A stretch of 64,000 bases of DNA from Eumeta japonica. Lineage: Eukaryota > Arthropoda > Insecta > Lepidoptera > Psychidae. Under the pieces are notes generated by a model. The model saw only the letters and a list, made by a program, of their open reading frames with translations. It did not search any database and was not told the DNA's origin. Of the stretch, positions 1-11,197 are shown one piece after another (the stretch's first letter is position 1; the number at the start of each line of letters is the position of its first letter). The position numbers and the translations under genes are program-made. The stretch covers positions 186,001 to 250,000 of the forward strand of contig BGZK01000010.1 of assembly GCA_005406025.1 (NCBI GenBank), written 5' to 3'.

Positions 1-105
1 TAATTCTTTTATCTTTTACATCGACTGGTTACGCTGTCAACTATGATTCCAATTGCGATACGACCTATCCGATCTAGCCCAACAGCGGATCGGTTCTGAT
101 TTGAA
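1..105 (+). repeat. Partial copy of interspersed repeat family A
   Basis: The first ~60 bases match the segment starting near 43671 (TAATTCTTT.ATCTTTT.., then a TATCGA/CATCGA block and a GTTAACG-like block). That segment follows a GCGGCTCCG head in the better copy. The head is cut off by the window edge. It is a non-coding element in the same orientation as the 43.46 kb copy. Confidence 0.5.
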
Positions 106-179
106 TCCCCCCTTAAACACTGATGTTGACCATAACCAAACAATATGAAGGAGAAAAAAAAAACTGTTCAATATTTACG

Positions 180-335
180 GCAGTGAAGCCGCGGGAAAAA
201 GCTAGTATCTTTGTATATTATGACCTGTATGTTATTCTGATGTATGAGCTATATCATTATGGAAAGTTACATCAAAATCTGTTTAGAGGTTTTTGCGTGA
301 AAGACCAACAAACATCCATCCATTTTCACATATTT
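180..335. repeat. SINE-like repeat remnants (reverse head plus forward tail)
   Basis: Bases 186-210 hold a reverse-complemented 'ACTAGCTTTTTCCCGCGGCTTC' type head. Bases 268-330 hold the forward tail module (ATCAAAATCTGTTTAGAGG, then TTTTTGCGTGAAAG and ACAAACATCC), which recurs at 12.14 and 32.93 kb. The opposite orientations suggest two separate broken copies. The 75-codon frame across this area is not a gene. Confidence 0.5.
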
Positions 336-468
336 TTAAGATCACAATAATAGTACGATAGATGCAGCAAGTTCATTTCTATATATAATGTAAATTGACG
401 TGGGTATATATCAAAGCGCCAAACAAATAAACCGAGTCATAAAATCGAGTTTAGAATTGACACTGTGG

Positions 469-741
469 TTATGAAATTCCATTTGTCACCTCGACATTGG
501 TGTACCCATCGCGCCATACGCGGCGCCGTGCGAGAACCACGTCCGGCAGGTCGGACGGTTCACGGACAACTCCACGAAAATAGCCGGCGCTAGGGACATA
601 CACGCCCGCCGGGCGCCTCTGTCGCGGCGCACGGACATCGGTCGGGCAAACACCGTCTATTTTAAGACTCGCACGCTTTGAAATCGAACGTGGATCAATA
701 GAATTAGATTGACAACGCGACGTTTCGTGGTCGTTATACAT
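469..741. other. GC/CpG-rich island
   Basis: This is a visibly GC-rich, CpG-rich block (GCGCCATACGCGGCGCCG, CGCCCGCCGGGCGCC) inside AT-rich surroundings. Both strands are partly open, but the 90-codon minus-strand frame has no recognisable domain. It could be a conserved regulatory element, a promoter or a GC-rich repeat remnant. The sequence alone does not separate these. Confidence 0.4.
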
Positions 742-1175
742 TTAGATGCTTTGTTTCTTCGGTAAGAGAAAATAAAAAAAAGCGATGTCGATTTGTGAAG
801 GAATATTTTGATGAACGAAAAAAGGGGTCGGTGTAGTGTCGTTATGCTACTTTAATATTTTTTTCTGCATAACTTCTTTAGTTTTTTCTGTTCGACTTCC
901 ACGTCAGAGCATTTCAAGATATAAGCCGACGAAACAATAACTTGAGTAACTCTCTCCGTTGCGAAATTATGATTGATTCTTTTGCCGTGCAGAGCGAATT
1001 TCGAGTCGGTCTTCTGACCTCCTTTCCGGTATTGAAGTAAGCGCTCAATCACAGAAGACAATACAGAAGGGTCATTTGTTTATTCTCAGAATACAGCCTT
1101 AGTTTGAGCTATAGTCCTTTGATCACAATTTACACAAACATTTGGAGAGCAGTGAATACTCAATCTGGGGCGACC
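742..1175. other. Unassigned AT-rich interval
   Basis: I see no coding signature, repeat terminus or RNA structure here. A 69-codon minus-strand frame at 852-1061 lacks any recognisable motif. Confidence 0.5.
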
Positions 1176-1326
1176 CAGTGACGGATCCGGGAGGGGGTCA
1201 TAGAGCGATGACCCCCCTGGGCTGGCTCTTTGCCTCACTAAAGTAATCGAATTAAAGCCAGTCCTGACCGAATCTCGTATGTGTAATCCCCCCGACTTAA
1301 AGGCTGGATCCTGAAATCCGCCCTTG
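1176..1326. mobile_element. Small hAT-like MITE, decayed
   Basis: The left end reads CAGTGACGGATCC and the right end, reverse complemented, reads CAAGGGCGGATTT. Both match the CAGGGGCGGATC-type hAT terminus also seen at 60093. The interior carries GGGGGTCAT / ATGACCCCCC palindromic blocks shared with that copy. The flanking octamers GGGCGACC and GCGCGATC agree at 6 of 8 bases, which fits a worn 8-bp hAT target duplication. It has no coding capacity and would have depended on a transposase made elsewhere. Confidence 0.5.
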
Positions 1327-3750
1327 GCGCGATCTTATTGAAGGAGCCTCATTAAAAATCTTTCTCCGTTGAATTAGAAATTGCAGTCGAGAAGCCGCTT
1401 TCAGATATGTGATTCTTAAGAAATTTGAAGGAAAGGTGTTTTAATAAACCAGAGTGCAATTATATTTACGGATTTTTTAAGAATTTCTAATAAATGTCTG
1501 AACTGGTAGAATATAGACCGAAGAGCTTAATGTTGAAGTTAGAAACAGGTACCAATGTACAGTGAAGAAATTAAATAACATTTTAAAAAATTCAATACTT
1601 CTGTTGTGAATGTTAAAATTGAAGCGAATATGTTGCAATCTTAAACATTCTATATATGGTATGTAATTTTGAACAAATCGTATTTGACATGCAGACAGAA
1701 GAATATTTTTTTTTGTACGTAACATCGAAGTTGTAGTAGAGCTAAGCAAATATTTTGCTTAAATAAAATTGACATTATGCAATTTTAAACTCAGAGTCAT
1801 CAGTTTGAATTATCTCCTGTAATCATTCTTTTCACGTTGAATTAACTTGATAAAAATTCTTTAGAAACGATGTTTACAACAAATCACGAGCAATATGAAC
1901 AATAGATACATAAATCTACTGCGGTGATAGATAAAGAAGTGATTACGCCTCCAAAAATATGTGTCGGGTCGCAAGCGCCCTCTGACGCTTTAGAGGCCCC
2001 ACGTTAATTACCTGTAGCAGGGACTAATCAATTTAGAGCTATTTCATTTTTACTTCATTCCTGCGGCCGTCTTACTTGTCGTTTTAATTTGGTACATTAT
2101 ATTTTCTATTACCACTTTTGTAACTATACTTCTAAGATGTGGTAATATCTTACAAAATTTCGTACGATTTTTGATTTTAAACAATAATTTAAATACACAT
2201 TACATTATAACACTTAAAGTCCGTTTTGATGGCATTACAAAACATACTGTGACATTGCGCTACAAAATTGGATATCACATTTCTTTTCTATATTCTACAT
2301 GAATTAAAAATTACCTATACTTATTTAATACGAGACATATTTTGTTAAATATATAACTGTGTTCAAAGTTTAATGTGCAAAGTGCAAATCACTAATGGAA
2401 AAACAATTAGTAGTGCATAAACTTATGTACATTCAACCATATAGCGACAATGAGATCGCGACCTACGATAAACTCATATTTGGTAGTGTAAATGAGGAAA
2501 TAATTTTGTCTCTTAAATTTTTACGGTTAAACGTCTCGACCAATTGCGATGAAATTTAGTATAAAATAATTCGAACCCTTGAAAAAGCCGTGGCAAGCTT
2601 AAAAAAACAAGTTCTACGGAGAATATAAAATGCAGGAACAAATACGAACCATACTAAGCAAATAAATTGCAATGTACACATTAAACAATTTAGGTACAGC
2701 TTTTAATTTTCCGTGTCTAAGAAACATCTAATACTTACTCCGAAATACATTGGTACCGTGCACAAGTAAGAGTATAGGATGAGATTAATATAAGGGATCT
2801 AGAAATTTAGCAAATTCCATGAGGATGAAGCTGCAGACCGATGCTATAGGGCTTTTAATTAGTCGAATGGCAACCATCAGTCCACGCTACGGCACAGGAC
2901 TGCGACGTGTACACGAGAAAATAGAATTTAAATGGGGCCCTTGCCGTCCTGCACACTACTTCCTATTCATTTTTATTTTCCCTTCTTTATTCTGGTGTTT
3001 GAAATAAATATCTAAATCCTGGGTAAATCTTGGTAAATCCTGGGCAAATGTAACCGTTTGCAGCATTCAAAGACCACCAGGCTGTACTTGTGATATCCAC
3101 AAATAAGTAGGTTATTCAGAAAGTAGAAGAAGAATGTTCTACTCGCGCTTTACTCGTGCAATCAAAATATATGTCAATACTTTTAAACTGTGACACATCG
3201 ATTAATTTTTTTAAACATTGGTTAGACAGCTTGAATGTTCGTTCTGTAGCGATTCAACTAGCAAGAGTTAATCGACGATCTAAAACGCAAACGTGGAAGT
3301 TGTAGATATTGGTTTATTTTTTTTTTTTTTTATATCTCCACATCTTATTCAACGTTATGATTTTAACTTAACAAACATACAGAGATACTGCCTTTATATC
3401 GTTATATACATAGTCACGTAACGCACTATGTTATCGCCAGCCATTCTTTGTACGCCTGCTTTAGTGCGATGGTCATTCCATAGTAAATGGTGTACAGACA
3501 GAAAATGCTCTCAGAAAATACATGAGAAGTAGAAACTATTCATCCTAAGATCCTTTTTCCCTAAGAGCCTAGGCAGAATACAAACTTTTGACTGCAATTG
3601 TTCAACAAAAAATAAACAAACAAATCGATCACCTTCAAAACATCAACAAATACCTCCGCGTAAATGGGTCCATCGCTACAACTGCCTCTCTGAGATAAGA
3701 ACTGTGACATAAACGCATACAACGCGTAACAGTCGGAGTGTTAAATAGGA
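1327..3750. other. Unassigned AT-rich non-coding DNA
   Basis: No open frame with recognisable protein similarity, no tRNA and no clear terminal repeats were found. The frames at 1477-1749 (minus) and 2819-3007 (plus) look random: no motif, poor composition and no splice context. Confidence 0.5.
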
Positions 3751-3759
3751 TTTGCTATT

Positions 3760-3905
3760 TTTTTTTTTTACAAAAAGCTCCCGCGAGTTGCCGGCACTGC
3801 GCTTTTGTCAGCCGTCCGGCGCCGCCAACCTTTTGTTGGGCGCTCTTTTTGCGCGACACGAAATCGTGTCGCTTACGTGACGCGTTCATCTTTTGTGGAT
3901 TTTGC
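3760..3905. other. GC-rich patch with a short perfect palindrome
   Basis: This GC-rich patch contains GCGACACGA-AA-TCGTGTCGC at 3853-3872, a 9-bp perfect inverted repeat with a 2-nt spacer. Frames run open on both strands, but neither protein is recognisable. It could be a transcription-factor dimer site or a repeat terminus. Confidence 0.4.
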
Positions 3906-4234
3906 GAAAAAACTTTTTCCTTTTCTCTTAGAAACGAGAATCGCCACGAATGTATGAAGTTCAGGTCTGTCTTAGTAACGGTTGTGTCTTGAAGAATCCT
4001 TTTTTTTCTGTCAGCATGCACGCTGAAATGAATCAATTTTTGAATATTAAATTTTTAACATTGTACTCAGATTCCTGACAAATCTTATAATTTGATTTTT
4101 AAACCCATATCGATTTTTCACGTATAAGGTAGGATGTTTTGCAGGATTCGTTAACTTTGAAGAGTAGAAAATTGTCTATACTTTTTTAAATAAACTTCGC
4201 GCCTCTTTAAGTGTAAGGTATATTTCTTCAAAGA

Positions 4235-4600
4235 TATCCACGTCACATCAATTTGTTGCTTGTCACTGAACCTCCGTTGCTTCACTGACATCCGTCGATA
4301 GCTTCATACAAGCTCGTCGGTTTCGATTTGTTAAAATTTAGCTCTTTTAATTATTAAATTTAATGTATCGCTAATTGGGTCTGAATAAGATTTTGTAGGG
4401 AGTTCTTTGCCGACTCTTCCGTCGCACACGTTTGCTTTATAACTTTTTTTCACCAGCCTAATTTCATTCATCATTTCCAAATGCTTAGACCACCGCATGA
4501 CACGATTTTCAACTCTATTCATTAAATATTCTCTCAGAACAGACCGCTGTCGGACGTCTATATTCATCTTTCGTATACACTCCACAGATGTAATGCATTG
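4235..4600 (-). pseudogene. LINE ORF2 C-terminal fragment (RTE/CR1-like reverse transcriptase tail)
   Basis: The minus-strand translation resembles the C-terminal tail of endonuclease/reverse-transcriptase LINE proteins common in insects. It shows a CIRKM segment, then NRVENRVMRWSKHLEMM (usually RVE..VLRW.GHVERM), RLVKKSYKANVCDGRVGKE and SYSDPISD. After a stop the frame continues with NRRACMKLSTDVSEA, also typical of this tail. The polymerase core is absent, so this is a 5'-truncated dead copy. Family similarity is from memory, but the GHVERM/KKIYKA/GR.GRGRP pattern is distinctive. Confidence 0.7.
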
Positions 4601-4816
4601 AGATGTATAGCATTAATACTTCTGATTGTAATTGAAATGCGTCACGTTATAATTTACATTATATAATATCAATTGCTAATACAGAACTAGAATATTACTC
4701 ATTTTGAACCCTATAAGATAAGGGACATCAATAACGATGTACTTACAATCCCTACCTCCATCTTAACGAGAATAAAGAATTCTTTGACACGCGCAATTCA
4801 TTGCGCATATGATTCC

Positions 4817-4866
4817 GAATATGATTCCGTTATTTCGCGTGAACGCGAAATAACGGAATCATATTC
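4817..4866. repeat. Perfect 24-bp inverted repeat with 2-nt spacer
   Basis: Arms 4817-4840 and 4843-4866 are exact reverse complements separated by GA. The inner part reads TTTCGCGT-GA-ACGCGAAA. The loop is too short for a miRNA precursor, and no terminator is expected here. It could be the compressed remains of a foldback transposon or a recent inverted duplication. Perfect identity suggests a recent origin. Confidence 0.85.
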
Positions 4867-5755
4867 TGAAAAACATCCTAAATCATAATTGTGTAAGATA
4901 AGTAATTTACTAGCATGCCACCGATGCATGTAACAGACCTTCACTCCCAGCGGTTAACAGTAACCACGTAAGCATTCTGTATGTAAGCTATATTAGATGT
5001 TAGACAATCAGAGCTGGTCCAGCTTGGATTAAAGGTTACGGTCTTCTGCTTTGACGCTGCCGCTCCTAAACTTCTAGCGGTTGGCGACAGTATTGTTATA
5101 TCGTAGTGTATAACGAACCAGTATTGCGCCGTTTTATTGGAATCGTCACGACACCTTAATTCCATTGATCAAATATGACGCAGAAATGGCATTTCTATTG
5201 CATTGATTCTACTTTAATCTTATCATACTTAACTTTTCTGTAATACTTAAGTGTAGGGACCAGAACTTTATTATTGACAAGCAGATGTGCTTGTCTTGAA
5301 ACACTTTTACTATTCATAACAGCAAGCAAGCCCCATTCACTTTATTCAGCGCATGTACTCTCCTTTCTATATCTGTACCATGTTTACCATCATTTATAAA
5401 TAAACTATGTAAGTAGACAAACTTTCGCTTTTGTTTAACTCCTTTTTCTCCTAGATATATACGTATTCAAGAATGCTTTCGCTTTTTTCACACAGCTCAT
5501 ACATTTTCAGTCCACGCTCATACTATTTCAGATCAGACAGATAGCTATACAGTATTGTTATGCACATGGACTTGTTTATAAATATTTGTTTTAACTTAAG
5601 TTACAAGGAATTAATCAAATTACATTTATTTATAATTTTTAACATCAAGTACATATAGTAGCTCTATAAATGCTGATACATTTAACTTCAAGCAGTTTCC
5701 CCTTCTTTTCTCAAAAAATATATCTTTAAAGTAATTTTAAAAGTTCAAACGAGCG
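4867..5755. other. Unassigned AT-rich non-coding DNA
   Basis: No domain, repeat terminus or RNA gene was recognised here. The 74-codon minus frame at 4941-5165 has no motif. Confidence 0.5.
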
Positions 5756-5757
5756 TG

Positions 5758-6030
5758 CGGGCCATCAGAGTAGATGATCACCTCCGTCCATGGAAACTCG
5801 TAACATCAGAGGAGTAGCAGTGCGGAGCCGTCCTCTTTGGAGGAATGGGATATGTGATCGTGGGAAAGCGGGCTGATACAGGGGATAGGACTGTGAACAG
5901 GGAGTGAGCCACTCACTCTCACTCACTGAACTAAATGTAACAACAGAAGCTGCTACTTCAAGTCCACATTCTGTGAGAGTGGTATCTCATAGACTGAGTG
6001 AGCCAATTTTCGTCTTTCGGCCAAGTCAAT
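5758..6030 (+). repeat. Interspersed repeat family D copy
   Basis: This starts near GATGATCACCTCCGTCCATGG and continues through GGGAGTGAGCCACTCACTCT to an 'ACAGAAGCTGCTACTTCAAG..GTGAGAGTGGTATCTCA' segment. The same order of modules appears at 17.32 kb, in part at 28.29, 30.39 and 37.14 kb, and reversed at 41.4 kb. The module order resembles non-autonomous repeats common in Lepidoptera. No coding capacity is seen. Confidence 0.65.
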
Positions 6031-7454
6031 CACAGCATGGTCCTATCGCAAATTTGTATATGGGTATTAATATCAAATTTTCACATACTCCTATCGAATA
6101 ATTGCAATTTCACTCTACGTACGTTGTGAATATAACTGTCAAACTGTCGATCAACATTGATGATTGACTGATCGTATTTTTATTGATACGCCAATTCGCC
6201 GTCATATAGAATAAAAGTCGTTGTCTGACACCATTAAAAAACATCAGAAATATACAGACATAATAGATTTCTCTATGTTCTCAAGATTTCACGTAATAGA
6301 TAGCATTATTATCGAAGCATGTTGCAACACTTGCGTCATCGTTTTGATATAACAAACTTTCTATGCTGAATTACAAGCGATACTCATTACATAATTTACA
6401 CAGGAAACAGCGATAACCGAAAATAATATTTTTATAAAAAAAAATTTAAAAAGAAGTCTAAATTGATATAAAAATTCAAAGAAATGAATTAACTATAATA
6501 AGGTTTAATTTAATCTATAAAGTTTGGATTTTCACGAAACCGTTATCCCCCAAATACCAGTCTTATATCCGCCCCCATGATTTTCTCGACTTCTGTTCTT
6601 TGCTTCTCAGTATATTCTTCCGAAGAACACGTTAGTACTCTCGGAAGCATTCGATGGTACTCGGTCGTAGAGAAGAACGACATTTAAGTGTATAAGTTTT
6701 TGTCCGGACTTAAGGTTCCGTGTAGGTAGGTATTCATCGTCCGTTGAGAGCAGTTCACGCATGCGCGCGCTGACGCGATTGTGACAAAGTCCCGCGTCGC
6801 TCTGTCTGTCCGTCATGGGCACAATGAGTTTAGGGATAAATATTTGGACACGGCTGCTGTGGCCCTTGTTGAGAAATGTAATAGAAACACTCTAGAAAAG
6901 TAAAGATCGGGACAATAATAAGGATTTTTTTTAATCGAGAAAGTATGGGGTTTATTTAATTAACTATATTGTTGTAAAATATTAAACTAGCGGATATATG
7001 AATATTTTAAATTGTCCATTAGCCTGGAAAATACTGTACAATCCTGTAAAATACTATTAACCTTAGCAAAGCATGATTTGGCCACGTTGCAGAAATTTTA
7101 GAAGAATTATGCCACGTTGTCAACTCCAGCTTTCGTGGCTTATAGAGTTACTATAAGGTAATTAGATAGTTCACTTTTGTATTTTGTAAGTTATTTAGTA
7201 CGTCAGTTTAATCGTCATATGACCAAAATCCATGTCATTCCTTGTGGGTCTAACACGTTTGGTGACGGTGACGTTGGCGTTTATTTGGTACGAAAAATGA
7301 TGGACATGTCGCTGCGATTCCATCGACGTTTGGAAACCTCGCTCCGCGAACTTTATATTCCATCGATCAAATGAACCCATATTGGTACAAAACAATATCA
7401 AAGTTATACGGCATGTGGTATATAAAACTTCGTTTAATCTCATATTTATATATA
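6031..7454. other. Unassigned interval with a CpG-rich spot at 6745-6820
   Basis: Mostly AT-rich and featureless. The spot around 6760-6775 carries CACGCATGCGCGCG, close to the NRF1/Ewg half-palindrome (GCGCATGCGC). I see no gene. Confidence 0.4.
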
Positions 7455-7501
7455 CGGCCGTATTAGATTCGAATAATTTCTATTCGAATCTAATACGGCC
7501 G
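7455..7501. repeat. Perfect 21-bp inverted repeat with 5-nt spacer
   Basis: Arms 7455-7475 (CGGCCGTATTAGATTCGAATA) and 7481-7501 are exact reverse complements around ATTTC. It is a potential cruciform or a recent inverted duplication. The 109-codon frame crossing it shows no known domain. Confidence 0.85.
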
Positions 7502-7712
7502 CATGTCATTATAAAAAGACTATCGTCTGTTTTTTTGGTGATGGATTTTTTTACTATCAATTTACTTATTATTTATAACATATTGTCACCTCCTCATCAT
7601 TATACCGCAGTTAATTTTCTATACATAACACCAAATCTAACAATCCAATGTAATAAACTACTTAATTGCTATTCGGAGGGCTTAAAATTGAAACTCCTCA
7701 ATTTAAAATAAA

Positions 7713-7777
7713 AATCTGACTAATTAATTAAAAATCTAACACAAGTAACGTCAGATTTTAAATTAATTAGTCAGATT
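7713..7777. repeat. 25-bp near-perfect inverted repeat
   Basis: Arms 7713-7737 (AATCTGACTAATTAATTA..) and 7753-7777 (..TTAATTAGTCAGATT) pair with a single mismatch around a 15-nt spacer. It lies 212 bp after the previous palindrome. Confidence 0.8.
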
Positions 7778-8400
7778 AACTGTAAAACAAGTAACTTTGC
7801 AGCTGACTACTCAAAAATCTAATACAAAAAGGAGATGTTGAAGCGTAAAAAATTTTGAGCGTCGAAACAGCTTTTAAGTAGAACTATTTAAGTAAACTGA
7901 TCGAGTTCTTGATATTTATAAAGAATTATTTAGAGGGGATCAAAGAAACATGAAATATTATATACGGAAAATGTGGAAGCGATCTGCAAAACAGTAGACC
8001 GGACATGAGGGTGGAATAGCAGCGTCAACTGTCTTAGAAACATGTGGTATGTGCTCTACGCATATTACTATAAAGAGCCGCGGAAAGGCATTTGTTATCT
8101 GCTTATATACATAAAACACTGGACACGTGAAGGAATTTTTAAGCATGTTTTATTATTAGATATATGTATGTAACAGCTAGATCTGAGATCAGGATACAGG
8201 TGAATTTTTTATGAATTCAAGTATTTCAGAGTAAGGAATTTATGAAGTTAGATACTGCAGTAACGGTACGTTGAAGTGAAGGAATAGTTTTATCGCTTGT
8301 AACACCGCAATTTAGTTGAAAGTAATAACAGTTTTTGCCACTAGTTTATATAGGTTTTTCGTCGTTTTTAAAATTTTAAATGTTTAAACGTACGTTCAAC
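7778..8400. other. Unassigned AT-rich interval
   Basis: Nothing recognisable was found on either strand. Confidence 0.5.
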
Positions 8401-8414
8401 TATTTCTCCACCAA

Positions 8415-8700
8415 GAGCGCGGCTAAGTTATGGTCTTTCTTTCGTGCTAAAACGTGTGCAGCGCTGAACCCTCGACGGACGAGTACGTTTCGCACTTGCC
8501 AGAGTATTTTTTAAACAGTGTCGTCCCCGGACGACGACAGTAGCGTCCTCGGCGGCGGCGGCCGTCACGTCGCATCAGCGCTTCTGTTCACAGCCGCGTG
8601 CCGAGCTTTAAGCTCCTTTGCGAGTTGTACACTAGCGCCTCGTGTTATATTACTCATTGTCGACAGTGAGGCGGCAAACGGAACTTTATATTCTGATTAT
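8415..8700. other. GC/CpG-rich island
   Basis: A CpG-rich block (GGACGACGACAGTAGCG, GGCGGCGGCGGCCGTCACG) sits in AT-rich flanks. It has the look of an insect promoter or enhancer island. A 61-codon plus frame runs through it without a recognisable protein. Confidence 0.4.
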
Positions 8701-9500
8701 TAAAGTTTTGGAAAAAAATAAAATAATCACGAGCTTAAAATATGCTTACTACGTCGACCCCGTCAAAGGATATTGTAGGTATTTCATCACATAATATGAA
8801 AATTTTATTACAAAAACGCTCTTGTAAATATTGAAAATTTAGCTGACGCGCTAGATAGATATAGCTTAGATACAATTAAACTATAAAAAATAAGGATAAA
8901 CGTATATAGAAAGCATATACAAGTGTTATGTGTTGTGACTTCTCGCTATGGAAGTTTCTATGGATCACTTTCACTTTTGCTATAGATTCAAACACATTGT
9001 ATTTGTTTTCGACGAGATGCAATTCTTTAATCTTTATGCTAAATAATCAATAAAATTCCAAACTGGCTCTGCATTTACTATGTTCGACACTCTTATAAGT
9101 GCATTGGCCTAGAAGAGCTCATTCTCCATTCGTTCATCTTCACATTAGCGGTACCAAACCGATGAGAGCCTCTGTAGTCTTTTGACTGGCCTTAACAAGT
9201 GCCGTGCCCATCGCTTCTTCATCGCTGATCTATCAATAGACCTAAAAGATAGTAAAGAAGCAGTAAACTCTTGTTTTTGTCGCTGTCAATTCATGGCCTC
9301 AACAGGATAATAGTTTTGTACATAATATCTACAAACATTACTAAGTTTATCATCACTTTTGAACTTTTACATTACCGATGAAACCGATAATGCGAAAAAT
9401 ACTGGGAAAGACGAAAAGAACTCAATAACTCTTTACGGAACATGAATTACATAAATAATCACAAAAAAAAATGTTTATTAGAGAACACGCAGTATATCAG
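8701..9500. other. Unassigned AT-rich interval
   Basis: No gene, repeat terminus or RNA was recognised. Confidence 0.5.
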
Positions 9501-9519
9501 CTGTTCATATATAGGAGCT

Positions 9520-9930
9520 GACGCGTACATCTACAACGCGCCCATGCGCGATACTCTCTTATTCTGTCGCTCTGTATCGTTGCGTGTACGTTGCTGTCTT
9601 TTACTCCACCCCCGCCGCTTCGGGGTGTGCAGCTCTCTTTCTCCACTTCTCTACGTCACATTTTTCTTCTCTCGCATGTAACGGAATCTGGTTGAGCGTA
9701 ATTCGTCCTTGAAATTTCACTCTCGATTCTGGTGAAATTACCGATCATCAACTCGCCGCCACAGAAGTTGCACTCCCCTGTACCACGTCCGACGATATTC
9801 GCCTGTATAAAACAGTCCGTGGTCAACATTTAGGCGGTGGACGCGATTCCGCTTCGGGCGCTAGTGTCCAATGGTACAGGATTAGCGGCGCGCGGCCGAC
9901 TGCAGCTAATGCTTATTGTGACCCTGCGTG
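9520..9930. other. CpG-rich island, possible regulatory block
   Basis: This interval mixes ATGCGCGAT, pyrimidine-rich CTCTCTTTCTCC stretches and a GC-rich end (GATTAGCGGCGCGCGGCCG). A TATAAAA-like word lies at about 9806-9812 (CTGTATAAAACAG). No coding signature is present. It may be a repeat remnant or a cis-regulatory element. Confidence 0.35.
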
Positions 9931-10178
9931 ATAATAGACCCTAATGCTCTTAAGAATGTTGCTCTTTTTAAATCTGAGTATATGTTTTTGGACACGCATT
10001 GTATCGGAATTTGGTTAAAAATGAACCTTTTATGTGTTCGGGTTGAAATCAATACGTTCAAAGGAAAAACGCTTTTAGAACATGGTATTTAGTTATAGGA
10101 AAGCGATAATAGAAAAATGTTCATGTGATAAGTAGATGTATAGTTTTTACCAAATCTAGTATATTGGTAGATAAATAT

Positions 10179-10218
10179 GGTAGATATACATTAAATATCT
10201 ACCGTATTTAATGTATAT
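10179..10218. repeat. Overlapping (nested) inverted repeats
   Basis: GGTAGATAT (10179-10187) pairs with ATATCTACC (10195-10203). The overlapping ATATACATTAAATA (10184-10197) pairs with TATTTAATGTATAT (10205-10218). The two hairpins share bases and are mutually exclusive. Function unknown. Confidence 0.75.
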
Positions 10219-10337
10219 ATATCACTTGATATCATTGCCTGAGTAAATATTTAAAAATACCTGAAACTGTGGCCGGTATTGGATGTTCATTTGTTCTGGA
10301 AGGAAAAAGAGAAAGAGAATGAGGTTATTTTATAAAA

Positions 10338-10755
10338 TGTTTCATACATACTCTTCAACTGGCAATCAATACTGCTTTGAAACATAATACCATGGCACAA
10401 ATGCTTATAAAATTGAGACAAATTGTGACACACTTCAATCATTCTAGTGGAGCTCAGTCAAAACTTCGTAATTTGCAGCAAGAACTAAATTTATCATATC
10501 ACCAGCTTATTCAAGACATATGTACCAGATGGAATTCCACATACTTTACGATATCTCGCCTTTTCAAATAAAAACGAGCTTTTTCTTGGTACCTGACGGA
10601 AACATCAGTAAATTACGAAAATTTGTCTAATGAAGAGTGGAAAACACTTGGAAAAAGCATTGAATTGCTAAAGCCATTTGAAGAGATTACTAAGAATATA
10701 AGTTCAAGTTGCTTTTCGGTATCTGAACTAATAAAAACTGAACTAAAAAAAACCG
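10338..10755 (+). pseudogene. hAT-family transposase fragment, broken
   Basis: The plus-strand translation begins CFIHTLQLAINTALK, the hAT 'C.aHtLqL' signature. It continues through KLRQIVTHFNHSS and DICTRWNSTY, a hallmark hAT motif, to a TAA after ISRLFK. The sequence resumes in another frame with YLTETSVNYENLSNEEW and LLKPFEEITKNISS, then FSVSELI. The N-terminal BED finger, the first catalytic region and the C-terminal dimerisation domain are missing. This is a decayed internal fragment whose protein would have cut and pasted DNA with 8-bp target duplications. I see no terminal repeats flanking it. Confidence 0.8.
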
Positions 10756-10759
10756 TGAT

Positions 10760-11135
10760 ATATTACGGTAATTGCTAACGAAACATGAACACGCGACTAG
10801 AAAATTAAAAATTGTCATACTGGCTAAATTATGTATTATTGTTACTAACAATAACTGAAATAATTTAATTGTATTTACCAATACATACAACTGATACATC
10901 AATAAAAAAGATTTTTTTTTAATCGTTAAATCATAATATGATTGATAATAGAATGAGCAATGTGACAATCTGATTTTTTCAAAGGACTCACTAAATGAGA
11001 ACTCTAATATATCTAATAATAATTGAGATATATAATTATATCCCAATTATTATACTTTAGTACTTACCGCTGTATATGAGATGAACATTTCATGCTTCGT
11101 TTGGCGGATCGACTTGTATTTCTGTTCGTTTGAAT
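10760..11135. other. Unassigned AT-rich interval
   Basis: This may contain the eroded end of the hAT relic, but no terminus is visible. The 118-codon minus frame at 10690-11046 overlaps the hAT relic and has no domain. Confidence 0.4.
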
Positions 11136-11197
11136 ATTTATATATAAGGAGTGCTAATCCCGCGACAAACGCTCACTCAGTGCCGAATACTACCTCA

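Noticed and set aside
469..741. 90-codon minus-strand frame in a GC-rich block
   Set aside because: Open frames are expected by chance in GC-rich islands; no domain, no splice context and no start context support it.
4817..4866. miRNA precursor or transcription terminator
   Set aside because: A 2-nt loop cannot form a normal pre-miRNA hairpin, and rho-independent terminators do not apply to this genome.
7382..7711. 109-codon plus-strand frame
   Set aside because: It runs through the perfect palindrome at 7455-7501, so part of it is an inverted duplication; no domain is recognisable.
10690..11046. 118-codon minus-strand frame
   Set aside because: It overlaps the antisense of the hAT relic and AT-rich DNA; hydrophobic, low-complexity product with no motif.
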